A stretch of 64,000 nt of DNA, taken from positions 248,001 through 312,000 of the forward strand of contig NZ_FNRG01000002.1 in assembly GCF_900107835.1 (NCBI RefSeq), given 5' to 3'. The stretch comes from Oribacterium sp. KHPX15. GTDB lineage: Bacteria; Bacillota; Clostridia; Lachnospirales; Lachnospiraceae. The notes beneath the pieces were generated by a model, which was not told the DNA's origin, ran no database searches, and saw only the letters and a program-made list of their open reading frames with translations. The position numbers were made by a program, and so were the translations under genes. How positions within the stretch are numbered: the first letter of the stretch is position 1; each line of letters starts with the position of its first letter. This document shows, piece by piece, positions 17,773 to 25,896 of this stretch.

Positions 17773-18420
17773 TCACTTTTTAAAATGAAATTTACTTTCT
17801 GTACCCTTCATAAGGCGGTCAATATTGCTTCGATGCTGCCATATAGCAAGTGCAGACATAACAAAAGTAATGCCGCATACCAAAGGATATATCTCTGATG
17901 AAAACCTGAGCAAACCCATGCGTCCAAACAATGCTGTTAATATAAAAAACATTGCTGACGCTGTAATTGACCCGACACTTACATATCCGGTAACGATTAC
18001 TACCAGGATAAATATCAGAATAAGTACTATTCCCAGCTTCCAGTCAAAAGCCATGATAAGTCCCCATGAAGTAGCTATTCCTTTTCCTCCCTTCAATTTC
18101 GGAATAAAAGGAAAGTCATGACCCAGCACGGCTCCGGCTCCGGTAAGCAGCGTTATAAGCGCACTCTCGTCAAAGGTCGCAGGCTTCCATAACATATTAA
18201 GGAAAAGAATCGGGATTATGGCCTTAGCCATATCCATAAGAAGCACAGTTGCTCCGGCTTTTTTTCCAAACGTTCTGGAAATGTTGGTGGTTCCGGGATT
18301 TCCGGATCCAACCTTGAATATATTAACTCCATGAGCTTTTGCGTAAAGATATCCGCTGGGAATATTACCAAAAAGATACCCTACAACAATAGCAATCACA
18401 ATGTGTTTAATGTCCATCAT
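17773..18420 (-). CDS. plsY: glycerol-3-phosphate acyltransferase PlsY
   Basis: PlsY is an integral membrane enzyme that transfers the acyl group of acyl-phosphate to glycerol 3-phosphate. The 215-residue product carries the three conserved loops: GNIPSGYLYAK near residue 18, KVGSGNPGTTNISRTFGKKAG near 38 (written here as KVGSGNPGTTNISRTFG), and GHDFPFIPKLKGGKGIATSWG near 100, split as GHDFPFIPKLKGGKG. Its start overlaps the der stop as ATGA, so translation is coupled. gpsA follows about 95 bases downstream. Confidence 0.96.
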   Translation of the reverse strand: MMDIKHIVIAIVVGYLFGNIPSGYLYAKAHGVNIFKVGSGNPGTTNISRTFGKKAGATVLLMDMAKAIIPILFLNMLWKPATFDESALITLLTGAGAVLGHDFPFIPKLKGGKGIATSWGLIMAFDWKLGIVLILIFILVVIVTGYVSVGSITASAMFFILTALFGRMGLLRFSSEIYPLVCGITFVMSALAIWQHRSNIDRLMKGTESKFHFKK

Positions 18421-19751
18421 TCTTCTTCCCCGCCTTTTCTTTCACGGATCAGGAACTTTAGAGGGGTTCCCTTGAACCCGAAGGCATCTCTGATCTGGTT
18501 CTCAATATATCTTGTGTAAGAAAAATGCATAAGCTGAACATCATTTACAAAAATAACAAATGTAGGCGGTTCTACCGCTGTCTGTGTCATGTAGAACAGC
18601 TTAAGTCTCTTACCCTTGTCACTTGGCGGCTGCTTCATGGCAGTCGCACGGGTCATGATCTCATTGAGAACACCGGTACGAATACGCATGGTCTGATTCT
18701 CTCTTACCTGATCCACAAGGTCGAAGATCTTATTTAACCTCTGACCGGTTTCAGCTGAAATGAAAAGATACTCCGCATATGGCATATAGGCAAACTTTTC
18801 CTTCAGCTTTGCGGTAAATTCATTGATGGTCTTATCGGTTTTATCCGGGATCGCATCCCATTTATTGACGCAGATAATAACGCCCTTTCCGGATTCATGC
18901 GCGATACCGGCGATGGTAGCATCTCCTTCTGTTATTCCCTGGGTAGCGTCAATCAGCACAAGACAGATGTCAGCTCTGTCTACAGCCGATACCGTACGTA
19001 TGACTGAATATCTTTCTATATCATCTGTAACCTTTCCTTTACGGCGAAGTCCTGCTGTATCGATAAAGGTGTACTCTTTTCCGTTATGTACGATCTTTGT
19101 ATCGATGGCATCTCTCGTGGTTCCGGCAATGTCGGAAACTATAACTCTGTTCTGTCCCAGAAGTTTGTTGACCACAGAGCTCTTTCCTACATTCGGTTTT
19201 CCGATCAATGCAACCTTTATGGAATCATCCTCTTCCTCATCTCCGACTTTTGCAGGGAAATTTTTGACAACTTCATCAAGAAGGTCTCCCACTCCCATCT
19301 GGTTAGCCGAGGATACTCCGAAAGGATCACCGAGTCCCAGGTTGTAGAACTCATAAATATCGTCGCCATACTTTTTAAAGCTGTCGACTTTGTTGACGCA
19401 GAGAACTATGGGCTTTCCGGATTTACGGAGCATGTCTGCAACCTCATAGTCGGCATCCACAAGGCCGGTTCTTACGTCTGTCACAAATATGATGACGTCT
19501 GCCGTATCTATGGCAAGCTGTGCCTGGGATCTCATCTGTGAAAGGATGATATCCTTGCTGTCAGGTTCGATTCCTCCGGTATCAACCAATGTAAATTTAT
19601 AATTAAGCCATTCCGCATCAGCATAAATCCTGTCTCTTGTGACACCCGGAGTGTCCTTTACGATTGAGATCTGCTTTCCTGCGATCAGATTGAACAATGT
19701 TGACTTTCCTACATTAGGGCGGCCAACCACTGCCACTATTATTTTTCTCAT
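18417..19751 (-). CDS. der: ribosome biogenesis GTPase Der (EngA)
   Basis: Der has two tandem GTPase domains and a KH-like C-terminal domain and is needed for 50S assembly. In the 444-residue product, domain 1 has GRPNVGKSTLFN, DTGGIE and NKVD, and domain 2 (from ~170) has GKPNVGKSSVVNKLLG, DTAGLRRKGKV and NKWD. The KH-like tail ends FLIRERKGGEEE. The ATG at 19751 has AGGTGG five bases before it; three extra upstream codons are possible. It heads the der-plsY-gpsA group. The palindromic repeat copy 1 lies in its upstream region. Confidence 0.97.
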   Translation of the reverse strand: MRKIIVAVVGRPNVGKSTLFNLIAGKQISIVKDTPGVTRDRIYADAEWLNYKFTLVDTGGIEPDSKDIILSQMRSQAQLAIDTADVIIFVTDVRTGLVDADYEVADMLRKSGKPIVLCVNKVDSFKKYGDDIYEFYNLGLGDPFGVSSANQMGVGDLLDEVVKNFPAKVGDEEEDDSIKVALIGKPNVGKSSVVNKLLGQNRVIVSDIAGTTRDAIDTKIVHNGKEYTFIDTAGLRRKGKVTDDIERYSVIRTVSAVDRADICLVLIDATQGITEGDATIAGIAHESGKGVIICVNKWDAIPDKTDKTINEFTAKLKEKFAYMPYAEYLFISAETGQRLNKIFDLVDQVRENQTMRIRTGVLNEIMTRATAMKQPPSDKGKRLKLFYMTQTAVEPPTFVIFVNDVQLMHFSYTRYIENQIRDAFGFKGTPLKFLIRERKGGEEE

Positions 19752-19862
19752 TAAAACCACCTATTCTGAAAATAGACACAAGTTAACTCATATATCTTAT
19801 CACGCAAAGGGGTGATTCGGCAAGAAGGTAGCGAAAACCGGAGAGAAAATGGCTGACCGGCC

Positions 19863-20019
19863 AGAAAATGCAAGGGATGGGTGACGGCCCACGGGATTGA
19901 AAGTACATCCGGCACATTCATGTTCGCCCCGACTGCACTGACGTGCATCCGGTTCGTACATGAATGTACCGTCTGTTCTTTCAACCCGCAAGCCTAGCCA
20001 CCCATCCCTTGCATTTTCT
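19863..20019 (+). repeat. palindromic intergenic element, copy 1
   Basis: The 157-bp element has perfect 21-bp terminal inverted repeats (19863-19883 and 19999-20019), beginning AGAAAATGCAAGGGATGGGT. Inside are asymmetric shoulders (ATTGAAAGTACAT on one side, TGTTCTTTCAA on the other), a central stem ACATTCATG (19914-19922) with CATGAATGT (19959-19967), and an apical hairpin GCAC-TGAC-GTGC (19935-19946). A second copy in inverted orientation lies at 63792-63947. It codes for nothing I can support. It resembles a MITE-like or structured-RNA repeat in size. Confidence 0.85.
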
Positions 20020-20041
20020 TACATGTTCTATTTCTTTACAC

Positions 20042-20098
20042 GGGTAACAAGTTCAGCTAGGTCCTGGATAAACCAGAACCTTGACCGAACTGTTACCC
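20042..20098. repeat. 57-bp imperfect hairpin downstream of pgcA
   Basis: GGGTAACA pairs with TGTTACCC at the ends. GTTC/GAAC, AGGT/ACCT and CTGG/CCAG pairs step inward to an ATAAA loop. There is no T-run on either side, so it is not a standard terminator. Confidence 0.7.
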
Positions 20099-20136
20099 CC
20101 GACTGCCGGAACATTCCTTACGATTTTACATTGCTG

Positions 20137-21840
20137 TTAATTGAAGTAGTTCTGAAGTTCCTCTGTTATTCTATTTTCCTCATCACTGGCTGCAACAAGG
20201 TTTGGAGCGCTGACTGAGATGTAGGCTTTGACCTTTGGTTCAGTGCCTGAGGGGCGCACAACAAGAGAACAATTGTCCTGAAGCAGGAATTTTAGAACGT
20301 CGGACTTTGGCAGTCCGTCAAGACCGGCGGAATAATCAAGGAGCTTCTCGATTTTCTTTCCTGCGAAGGAATTAAGTTCTTTGTTGTTATAGGCATCACG
20401 GAAATGCTTCATTATTGCCTGCATTTTGGCGAAACCGGCTGAACCCTCGAACTCGTAGCTGTGAAGTGTGTTCAGGGCAAAGCCGTACTTTTCGTAGAGT
20501 TCGTTAAGTTTATCCAGAAGTCCGATTCCCTTTGATCTGTAGTAAGCAAACATCTCACAGATCATGAAGGCAGCATCAACCGCGTCCTTATCTCTCACAT
20601 AGGAGCCGGTGAGGTATCCATAGCTTTCTTCAAAGCCGAAAACGTATCTGTTCTCCTCGCCTTTTGCCTCCAGGTTTCCGATCTGTTCACCGATAAATTT
20701 GAAACCGGTAAGAACATTTATGGTCTTTACACCGTAATCCTCTGCAATGCGTTCTGCCATATCGATGGTCACTATGGTTTTTACCATCAAAGGGTTCTCA
20801 GGCATGGTTCCTGCCTTTACTCTCTGGCTGCATATAAAGTCAAGCAACAGCATTCCGGTTTCATTTCCGGAAAGGAGTACATATTCTCCCTTGTCATTCC
20901 TTACAGCAATACCGCAGCGGTCACAATCGGGATCCGTTGCCAGAAGAAGGTCTGCCTGATTACGGGCAGCGTATTCCATGCCAAGTGCCATGGCTTCTTT
21001 AATTTCAGGATTGGGATAAGGGCAGGTAGGGAAATTACCATCCGGCATTTCCTGTTCCTTTACAACTGTGATGTTTGTAAAACCGGATTCCGTAAGAGCT
21101 CTTGTTACGGGTTTAAGACCTGCACCGTTTAAAGGTGAATAAACTATGGCAAGATCTCTGTTCACCTTATCTTCCTCTGTAAGTACCGACTGGCTCTTAA
21201 CGGCTTCTATGAATCTGGTATAAACTTCATCGCTTATGTAGCTGATCTTTCCTGCTTCCATAGCTTCCCTGAAGTCAGCATTTTTAACATCACAGAAGAT
21301 ATCCAGTTTTTCAATTTCTGCCAGAATCTGTGCAGCAGCTTCTGTGGTGATCTGGCATCCATCAGCACCATAAACCTTATATCCATTATATTTTGAAGGA
21401 TTGTGACTTGCGGTCACCATAATGCCTGCAGCACACTGAAGCTCGCGAACCGCAAAACTGAGGCAAGGTGTTGGCATGATGTCTTTGTAGATGTAGACGC
21501 GGATGTCATTGGCAGCAAAAACTCCTGCAGCTATTTCAGCAAAGACATCTGACTTGATACGGGAATCTCTGCTTATGGCGATCTTTCTGTCTTCAGGTTT
21601 AAAATTCTTTATCACATAATCAGCAAGTCCCTGAGATGCCTTTGCAACAGTATAAATATTCATACGATTTGTACCGGCTCCGATAACTCCGCGAAGTCCT
21701 CCTGTACCAAATGCAAGATCACGATAAAAAGCATCCTCTATTTTATTATCGTCTCCCGCCATAGCATTAAGTTCAGCCACAACATCCTTATCGCCAACAG
21801 CTTTCTCACGCCAGAGTTTATATTGATCTATATAATTCAT
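20137..21840 (-). CDS. pgcA: alpha-phosphoglucomutase / phosphomannomutase family protein
   Basis: This enzyme interconverts glucose 1-phosphate and glucose 6-phosphate, linking glycolysis to glycogen and cell-surface sugars. The 567-residue product has the phosphoserine loop MVTASHNPSKYNGYKVYG, the metal loop ATDPDCDRCGIAV, the sugar-specificity loop FGFEESYGYL, and the phosphate-binding loop RPSGTEPKVKAYISV. Length matches the PgcA/PGM2 subgroup of Firmicutes. The ATG at 21840 is preceded by AAGGAGA with ten bases of spacing; an ATG-proximal extension to 21864 lacks a site. It is separated from nifJ by a strong terminator. Galactose genes elsewhere in the window (galT, galM) feed this step. 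Confidence 0.94.
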   Translation of the reverse strand: MNYIDQYKLWREKAVGDKDVVAELNAMAGDDNKIEDAFYRDLAFGTGGLRGVIGAGTNRMNIYTVAKASQGLADYVIKNFKPEDRKIAISRDSRIKSDVFAEIAAGVFAANDIRVYIYKDIMPTPCLSFAVRELQCAAGIMVTASHNPSKYNGYKVYGADGCQITTEAAAQILAEIEKLDIFCDVKNADFREAMEAGKISYISDEVYTRFIEAVKSQSVLTEEDKVNRDLAIVYSPLNGAGLKPVTRALTESGFTNITVVKEQEMPDGNFPTCPYPNPEIKEAMALGMEYAARNQADLLLATDPDCDRCGIAVRNDKGEYVLLSGNETGMLLLDFICSQRVKAGTMPENPLMVKTIVTIDMAERIAEDYGVKTINVLTGFKFIGEQIGNLEAKGEENRYVFGFEESYGYLTGSYVRDKDAVDAAFMICEMFAYYRSKGIGLLDKLNELYEKYGFALNTLHSYEFEGSAGFAKMQAIMKHFRDAYNNKELNSFAGKKIEKLLDYSAGLDGLPKSDVLKFLLQDNCSLVVRPSGTEPKVKAYISVSAPNLVAASDEENRITEELQNYFN

Positions 21841-21922
21841 AGCTTGTATCTCCTTATGTATCAATTTTAGACTTTAATAACTAAATATCTTTCATTGCTA
21901 AATAGTATCACAGAAAAAGAAC

Positions 21923-21954
21923 AAAAAGAAGCCGGCTTTCGCCGGCTTCTTTTA
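21923..21954 (-). terminator. terminator of nifJ
   Basis: An AAGAAGCCGGC / GCCGGCTTCTT stem with a TTTC-type loop (GAAA on the minus strand) is flanked by A and T runs, so it could work in both directions. It lies 19 bases after the nifJ stop. Confidence 0.9.
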
Positions 21955-21972
21955 AACTCGCTTTATATAATT

Positions 21973-24900
21973 TTAGTTATTGTAAAGATCGTTCAGCTTC
22001 TTAAGGTGTGCATATCTAGCCTCTGACTCAGCCTGGTTCTGCTCATCGAGTGCCTTAGCTCTCTCAGGGTTCTTGAGACCAAGTGAAAGGTAACGAACCT
22101 CTCCCTTAAGGAAGTCCTGATATCCTGTGAAATCCGGCTCCTTAGAGTCAAGAGTGAACTTCTTGTCACCGCCGTTAGGGTTAAATCTGAAGTTATTCCA
22201 GTAACCTGTTGTAAGTGCAAGCTTCTCCTCTTCCATAGCCTTTGCCATGCCCTTCTTGATACCATGGTTGATACATGGAGCATAAGCAATGATAAGTGAT
22301 GGACCTGGATAAGCCTCAGCCTCTGTAATAGCCTTAACTGTCTGAGCCATATCACCACCCATGTTGATATGAGCAACGTATACGTAGCCGTAAGACATTG
22401 CGATACCAGGGAGATCCTTCTTGCCTGTCTCCTTACCTGCTGCAGCAAACTGTGCTACTGCACCGGTAGGTGTTGACTTAGATGACTGTCCGCCTGTATT
22501 TGAGTAAACCTCAGTATCGAATACCATAACGTTGATATCCTTGCCTGAAGCAAGTACATGATCAAGTCCGCCGAATCCGATATCGTAAGCCCAACCGTCA
22601 CCACCGAAGATCCACTGGCTCTTCTTTGACAGGAAGTCCTTATTCTTTACAAGATCCTTTGAAAGATCATCAGTCTTGTCTGCAAGAGCTGCAACAAGCT
22701 TATCTGTAGCTGCACCGTTTGTAGCGCCTACTGAGAATGTATCAAGCCACTCCTGGCATACATCCTTAACAGATGCATCCTTCTCTGCAAGTGCCTCAAC
22801 TTCCTTCTTAAGTCTGCCACGGATAGCATTCTGAGCAAGAAGCATACCATAACCAAACTCTGCGTTATCTTCGAAGAGTGAGTTATCCCATGCAGGACCC
22901 TGGCCCTTAGCATTTACTGTATAAGGTGTAGAAGGTGATGAGTTACCCCAAATTGATGAACATCCTGTAGCATTTGCAATGTACATTCTGTCACCGAAGA
23001 GCTGTGTGATGAGCTTAGCATAAGGTGTCTCACCACATCCGGGACATGCACCTGAGTACTCAAGAAGAGGCTTCTTGAACTGTGATCCCTTAACAGTTGT
23101 CTCCTTGAACTTAGCAACAACTTCGTCCTTCTCAGGAAGCTTCTCAGCATAATCGAAGAACTTCTGTCTGTCGAGTTCCTGTGCGATAGGCTTCATCTCG
23201 AGAGCCTTGTTGCCCTTCATACCAGGACATACATTTGCACAAGATCCGCAACCTGTACAGTCAAGAACAGATACCTTGATACCGAACTTGTAGCCAGGCA
23301 TACCTGTCATATCCTTGAAAAGATCGCCTGCAGGTGCTGCTGCTGCCTCTGCCTCTGTATAAGCAAATGGACGGATAGCTGCATGAGGACATACATATGA
23401 ACAGAAGTTACACTGGATACAGTTATCAGGATTCCACTGAGGAACGTTAACTGCGATACCTCTCTTCTCGTATGCAGCAGTTCCTGAAGGAGTTGTACCA
23501 TCTACATAATCCTTGAATGCTGATACAGGGAGACCGTTACCTTCCTGAGCAGAAACAGCGTTCTGAATGTTGTTAACGAAGTCAAGAACTTCCTTCTTAC
23601 CTTCTGTCTTATCCTTGAACTCAAGTCCCTCATCCTGTGCATTTGCCCAATCAGCAGGAATCTCGATCTTCTCGAATGCGTTAGCACCGGCATCAATAGC
23701 TGCCCAGTTCTTCTTAACGACATCCTCACCCTTACGGCCGTATGTCTTCTGAGCTGCATCCTTCATAAGCTTGTTAGCCTCTGCAGGAGGAATAATTCCT
23801 GTCAGTGTGAAGAATGCTGACTGAAGGATTGTATTGATACGAGTAGGGCCCATGCCTGTCTCGATACCGATCTTTACACCGTTAATGATGTAGAAGTTGA
23901 TCTTGTGATCATACATGTACTTCTTAACCTGGCCAGGGATATGATCAGCGATCTCATCCTTGCTCCATACGCAGTTAAGGAGGAATGTACCACCGTCAAC
24001 AAGCTCCTGTACCATGTTGAACTTTGTCATGTATGCAGGATTGTGGCAAGCTACGAAGTCTGCTCTCTTGATGAGGTATGTTGACTTGATAGGCTTCTTA
24101 CCGAATCTGAGGTGAGACATAGTAACACCGCCGGACTTCTTTGAATCATAATCAAAGTAAGCCTGAGCGTACATGTCTGTGTTGTCACCGATGATCTTGA
24201 TAGAGTTCTTGTTAGCACCTACAGTACCGTCAGCACCGAGACCCCAGAACTTACAGTTAACTGTTCCCTCAGGAGTAGTTGTAAGAGCAGGTCCGATAGG
24301 AAGAGAAAGATATGTTACATCATCGTTGATACCGATTGTAAATCTCTTCTTCTCTGTATTCTTATAAACTGCAACGATCTGTGCAGGTGTTGTATCCTTT
24401 GAACCAAGACCATAACGTCCTGAGAATACCTTAACGCCCTGGAACTTGCTGCCCTGAAGAGCTGCAACAACATCAAGGTAAAGAGGCTCACCGATAGAAC
24501 CGGGCTCCTTTGTTCTGTCAAGAACAGTGATCTGCTTAACAGTCTCAGGAATAGCCTTAAGAAGAGCGTCTGTGCAGAACGGTCTGTAAAGTCTAACCTT
24601 AACTACACCGACCTTCTCGCCCTTAGCTGCAAGGTAATCGATTGTCTCTTCGATTGTATCGTTTACAGAACCCATAGCAACGATTACATGCTCAGCATCA
24701 GCTGCACCATAGTAATTGAAAAGCTTATAGTCTGTACCGATCTTAGCATTAACCTTGTCCATGTACTCCTGAACGATTGCAGGAAGTGCATCGTAGTAAG
24801 GGTTAGATGCCTCACGTGCCTGGAAGAAGATATCCGGGTTCTGAGCTGAACCTCTCTCTACAGGATGGTTAGGGTTAAGTGCACGAGCTCTGAACTCGTC

Positions 24901-25500
24901 AATGTACTCCCAGTCAACCATATCCTTAATATCTTCATAATCCCACTCTTCGATCTTCTGAATCTCGTGAGAAGTTCTGAAACCATCAAAGAAATTGATG
25001 AAAGGAATGCGTCCCTTAAGTGCAGCAAGGTGTGCTACAGGAGTAAGGTCCATGACTTCCTGTACGGAAGACTCGCAAAGCATAGCAGCACCGGTCTGAC
25101 GGCATGCCATAACGTCTGAATGATCACCAAAGATGGAAAGTGCGTGAGATGCAAGTGCACGTGCAGATACATCAAATACGCCTGGAAGCTGCTCACCGGC
25201 AACCTTGTAGATATCAGGGATCATAAGAAGAAGACCCTGAGATGCTGTGAAGGTAGTTGTAAGAGCACCTGCAGCGAGTGATCCGTGAACTGCACCTGCA
25301 GCACCGGCCTCAGACTGCATCTCAGTTACCTGAACGGTCTCACCAAGAATGTTCTTTCTGCCTTCTGTTGCCCACTCATCAACATGCTCCGGCATAACTG
25401 ATGAAGGGGTGATGGGGAAGATGGCGGCTACTTCTGTAAATGCATATGATGCATGTGCAGCAGCCTGATTACCATCCATGGTTTTCATTTTTCTTGCCAT
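21973..25500 (-). CDS. nifJ: pyruvate:ferredoxin (flavodoxin) oxidoreductase
   Basis: PFOR oxidatively decarboxylates pyruvate to acetyl-CoA and CO2 and reduces ferredoxin; it is the central step of anaerobic pyruvate use. The 1175-residue single chain has the N-terminal pyrimidine-binding domain (MDGNQAAAHASYAFTEVAAI), a transketolase C-like domain, a two-cluster ferredoxin domain near 690-760 (CIQCNFCSYVCPHAA and CTGCGSCANVCPG), and the TPP domain with CPGCGETPYAKLITQLFG, GCSSIWGNSSPSTPY and GDGWAYDIGFGGLDHV. Length is typical. AGGAGG lies eight bases before the ATG, and a promoter lies about 90 bases upstream. Its acetyl-CoA feeds pta-ackA at 36.4-38.6 kb. Confidence 0.98.
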   Translation of the reverse strand: MARKMKTMDGNQAAAHASYAFTEVAAIFPITPSSVMPEHVDEWATEGRKNILGETVQVTEMQSEAGAAGAVHGSLAAGALTTTFTASQGLLLMIPDIYKVAGEQLPGVFDVSARALASHALSIFGDHSDVMACRQTGAAMLCESSVQEVMDLTPVAHLAALKGRIPFINFFDGFRTSHEIQKIEEWDYEDIKDMVDWEYIDEFRARALNPNHPVERGSAQNPDIFFQAREASNPYYDALPAIVQEYMDKVNAKIGTDYKLFNYYGAADAEHVIVAMGSVNDTIEETIDYLAAKGEKVGVVKVRLYRPFCTDALLKAIPETVKQITVLDRTKEPGSIGEPLYLDVVAALQGSKFQGVKVFSGRYGLGSKDTTPAQIVAVYKNTEKKRFTIGINDDVTYLSLPIGPALTTTPEGTVNCKFWGLGADGTVGANKNSIKIIGDNTDMYAQAYFDYDSKKSGGVTMSHLRFGKKPIKSTYLIKRADFVACHNPAYMTKFNMVQELVDGGTFLLNCVWSKDEIADHIPGQVKKYMYDHKINFYIINGVKIGIETGMGPTRINTILQSAFFTLTGIIPPAEANKLMKDAAQKTYGRKGEDVVKKNWAAIDAGANAFEKIEIPADWANAQDEGLEFKDKTEGKKEVLDFVNNIQNAVSAQEGNGLPVSAFKDYVDGTTPSGTAAYEKRGIAVNVPQWNPDNCIQCNFCSYVCPHAAIRPFAYTEAEAAAAPAGDLFKDMTGMPGYKFGIKVSVLDCTGCGSCANVCPGMKGNKALEMKPIAQELDRQKFFDYAEKLPEKDEVVAKFKETTVKGSQFKKPLLEYSGACPGCGETPYAKLITQLFGDRMYIANATGCSSIWGNSSPSTPYTVNAKGQGPAWDNSLFEDNAEFGYGMLLAQNAIRGRLKKEVEALAEKDASVKDVCQEWLDTFSVGATNGAATDKLVAALADKTDDLSKDLVKNKDFLSKKSQWIFGGDGWAYDIGFGGLDHVLASGKDINVMVFDTEVYSNTGGQSSKSTPTGAVAQFAAAGKETGKKDLPGIAMSYGYVYVAHINMGGDMAQTVKAITEAEAYPGPSLIIAYAPCINHGIKKGMAKAMEEEKLALTTGYWNNFRFNPNGGDKKFTLDSKEPDFTGYQDFLKGEVRYLSLGLKNPERAKALDEQNQAESEARYAHLKKLNDLYNN

Positions 25501-25585
25501 AAGAATTCCTCCTAAAAAATGAATCGTTACATGAATGTGATTTTATTATATGAACCTTAATAAAAAGGATATCATACTGTAGGAA

Positions 25586-25613
25586 ATTATAGCATTTCCG
25601 CCGTAAAATGCAA
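25586..25613 (-). promoter_or_regulatory. nifJ: sigma-A promoter for nifJ
   Basis: TTGCAT (25608-25613) and TATAAT (25586-25591) are 16 bases apart, giving an ~80-base leader to the AGGAGG site. Confidence 0.75.
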
Positions 25614-25835
25614 AGAAATAGGACCTCGTACATGAAAAAATACAAGAAAAATGCATAAAAGAGCCAATTCCTAGCGATTTACTATAGTATATATTGTACA
25701 AAATCAAAAACAATATCCGATATGATCCGCTCAAAAAATTATTTCACCCCGATAATGTAATTTTCAGCTCTTCTAATCATCATGACATATTTCGAATATC
25801 CGTAATCCGCTGTTTTTTCAAGGGATTATGAAGTA

Positions 25836-25872
25836 TAAAAAATACCGCATGTCTCCAACGACATGCGGTATC
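25836..25872 (-). terminator. terminator of the VanW-family gene
   Basis: An 11-bp stem, ATACCGCATGT with ACATGCGGTAT, is followed by TTTTTTAT on the minus strand, 25 bases past the stop codon. Confidence 0.9.
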
Positions 25873-25896
25873 CGGTCTTTAAGATTTATCGGTTTT

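Larger units (their letters stand above)
19752..20136. other. 385-base intergenic region holding two structured elements
   Basis: Between pgcA and der there is a 157-bp palindromic element (19863-20019) and, 22 bases further on, an unrelated 57-bp imperfect hairpin (20042-20098). Bases 19795-19862 are unremarkable apart from GC-rich stretches. No convincing gene is present; open frames that cross the palindrome are by-products of its symmetry. Confidence 0.75.
25501..25896 (-). other. nifJ upstream region (no gene)
   Basis: The 396-base gap contains the nifJ promoter near 25600, an AT-rich stretch at about 25680-25740, and the terminator of the VanW gene at 25836-25872. A 62-codon frame at 25546-25734 has hydrophobic, low-complexity content and no ribosome site, so I do not call it. 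Confidence 0.65.

Noticed and set aside
19751-20217. Open frames across palindrome copy 1 that share peptides with a frame at 63729-63959
   Set aside because: The shared peptides come from the repeated DNA itself; the frames lack ribosome sites and run into pgcA or unrelated sequence.
25546-25734. 62-codon frame upstream of nifJ
   Set aside because: Overlaps the nifJ promoter, has no ribosome site and low-complexity hydrophobic content.
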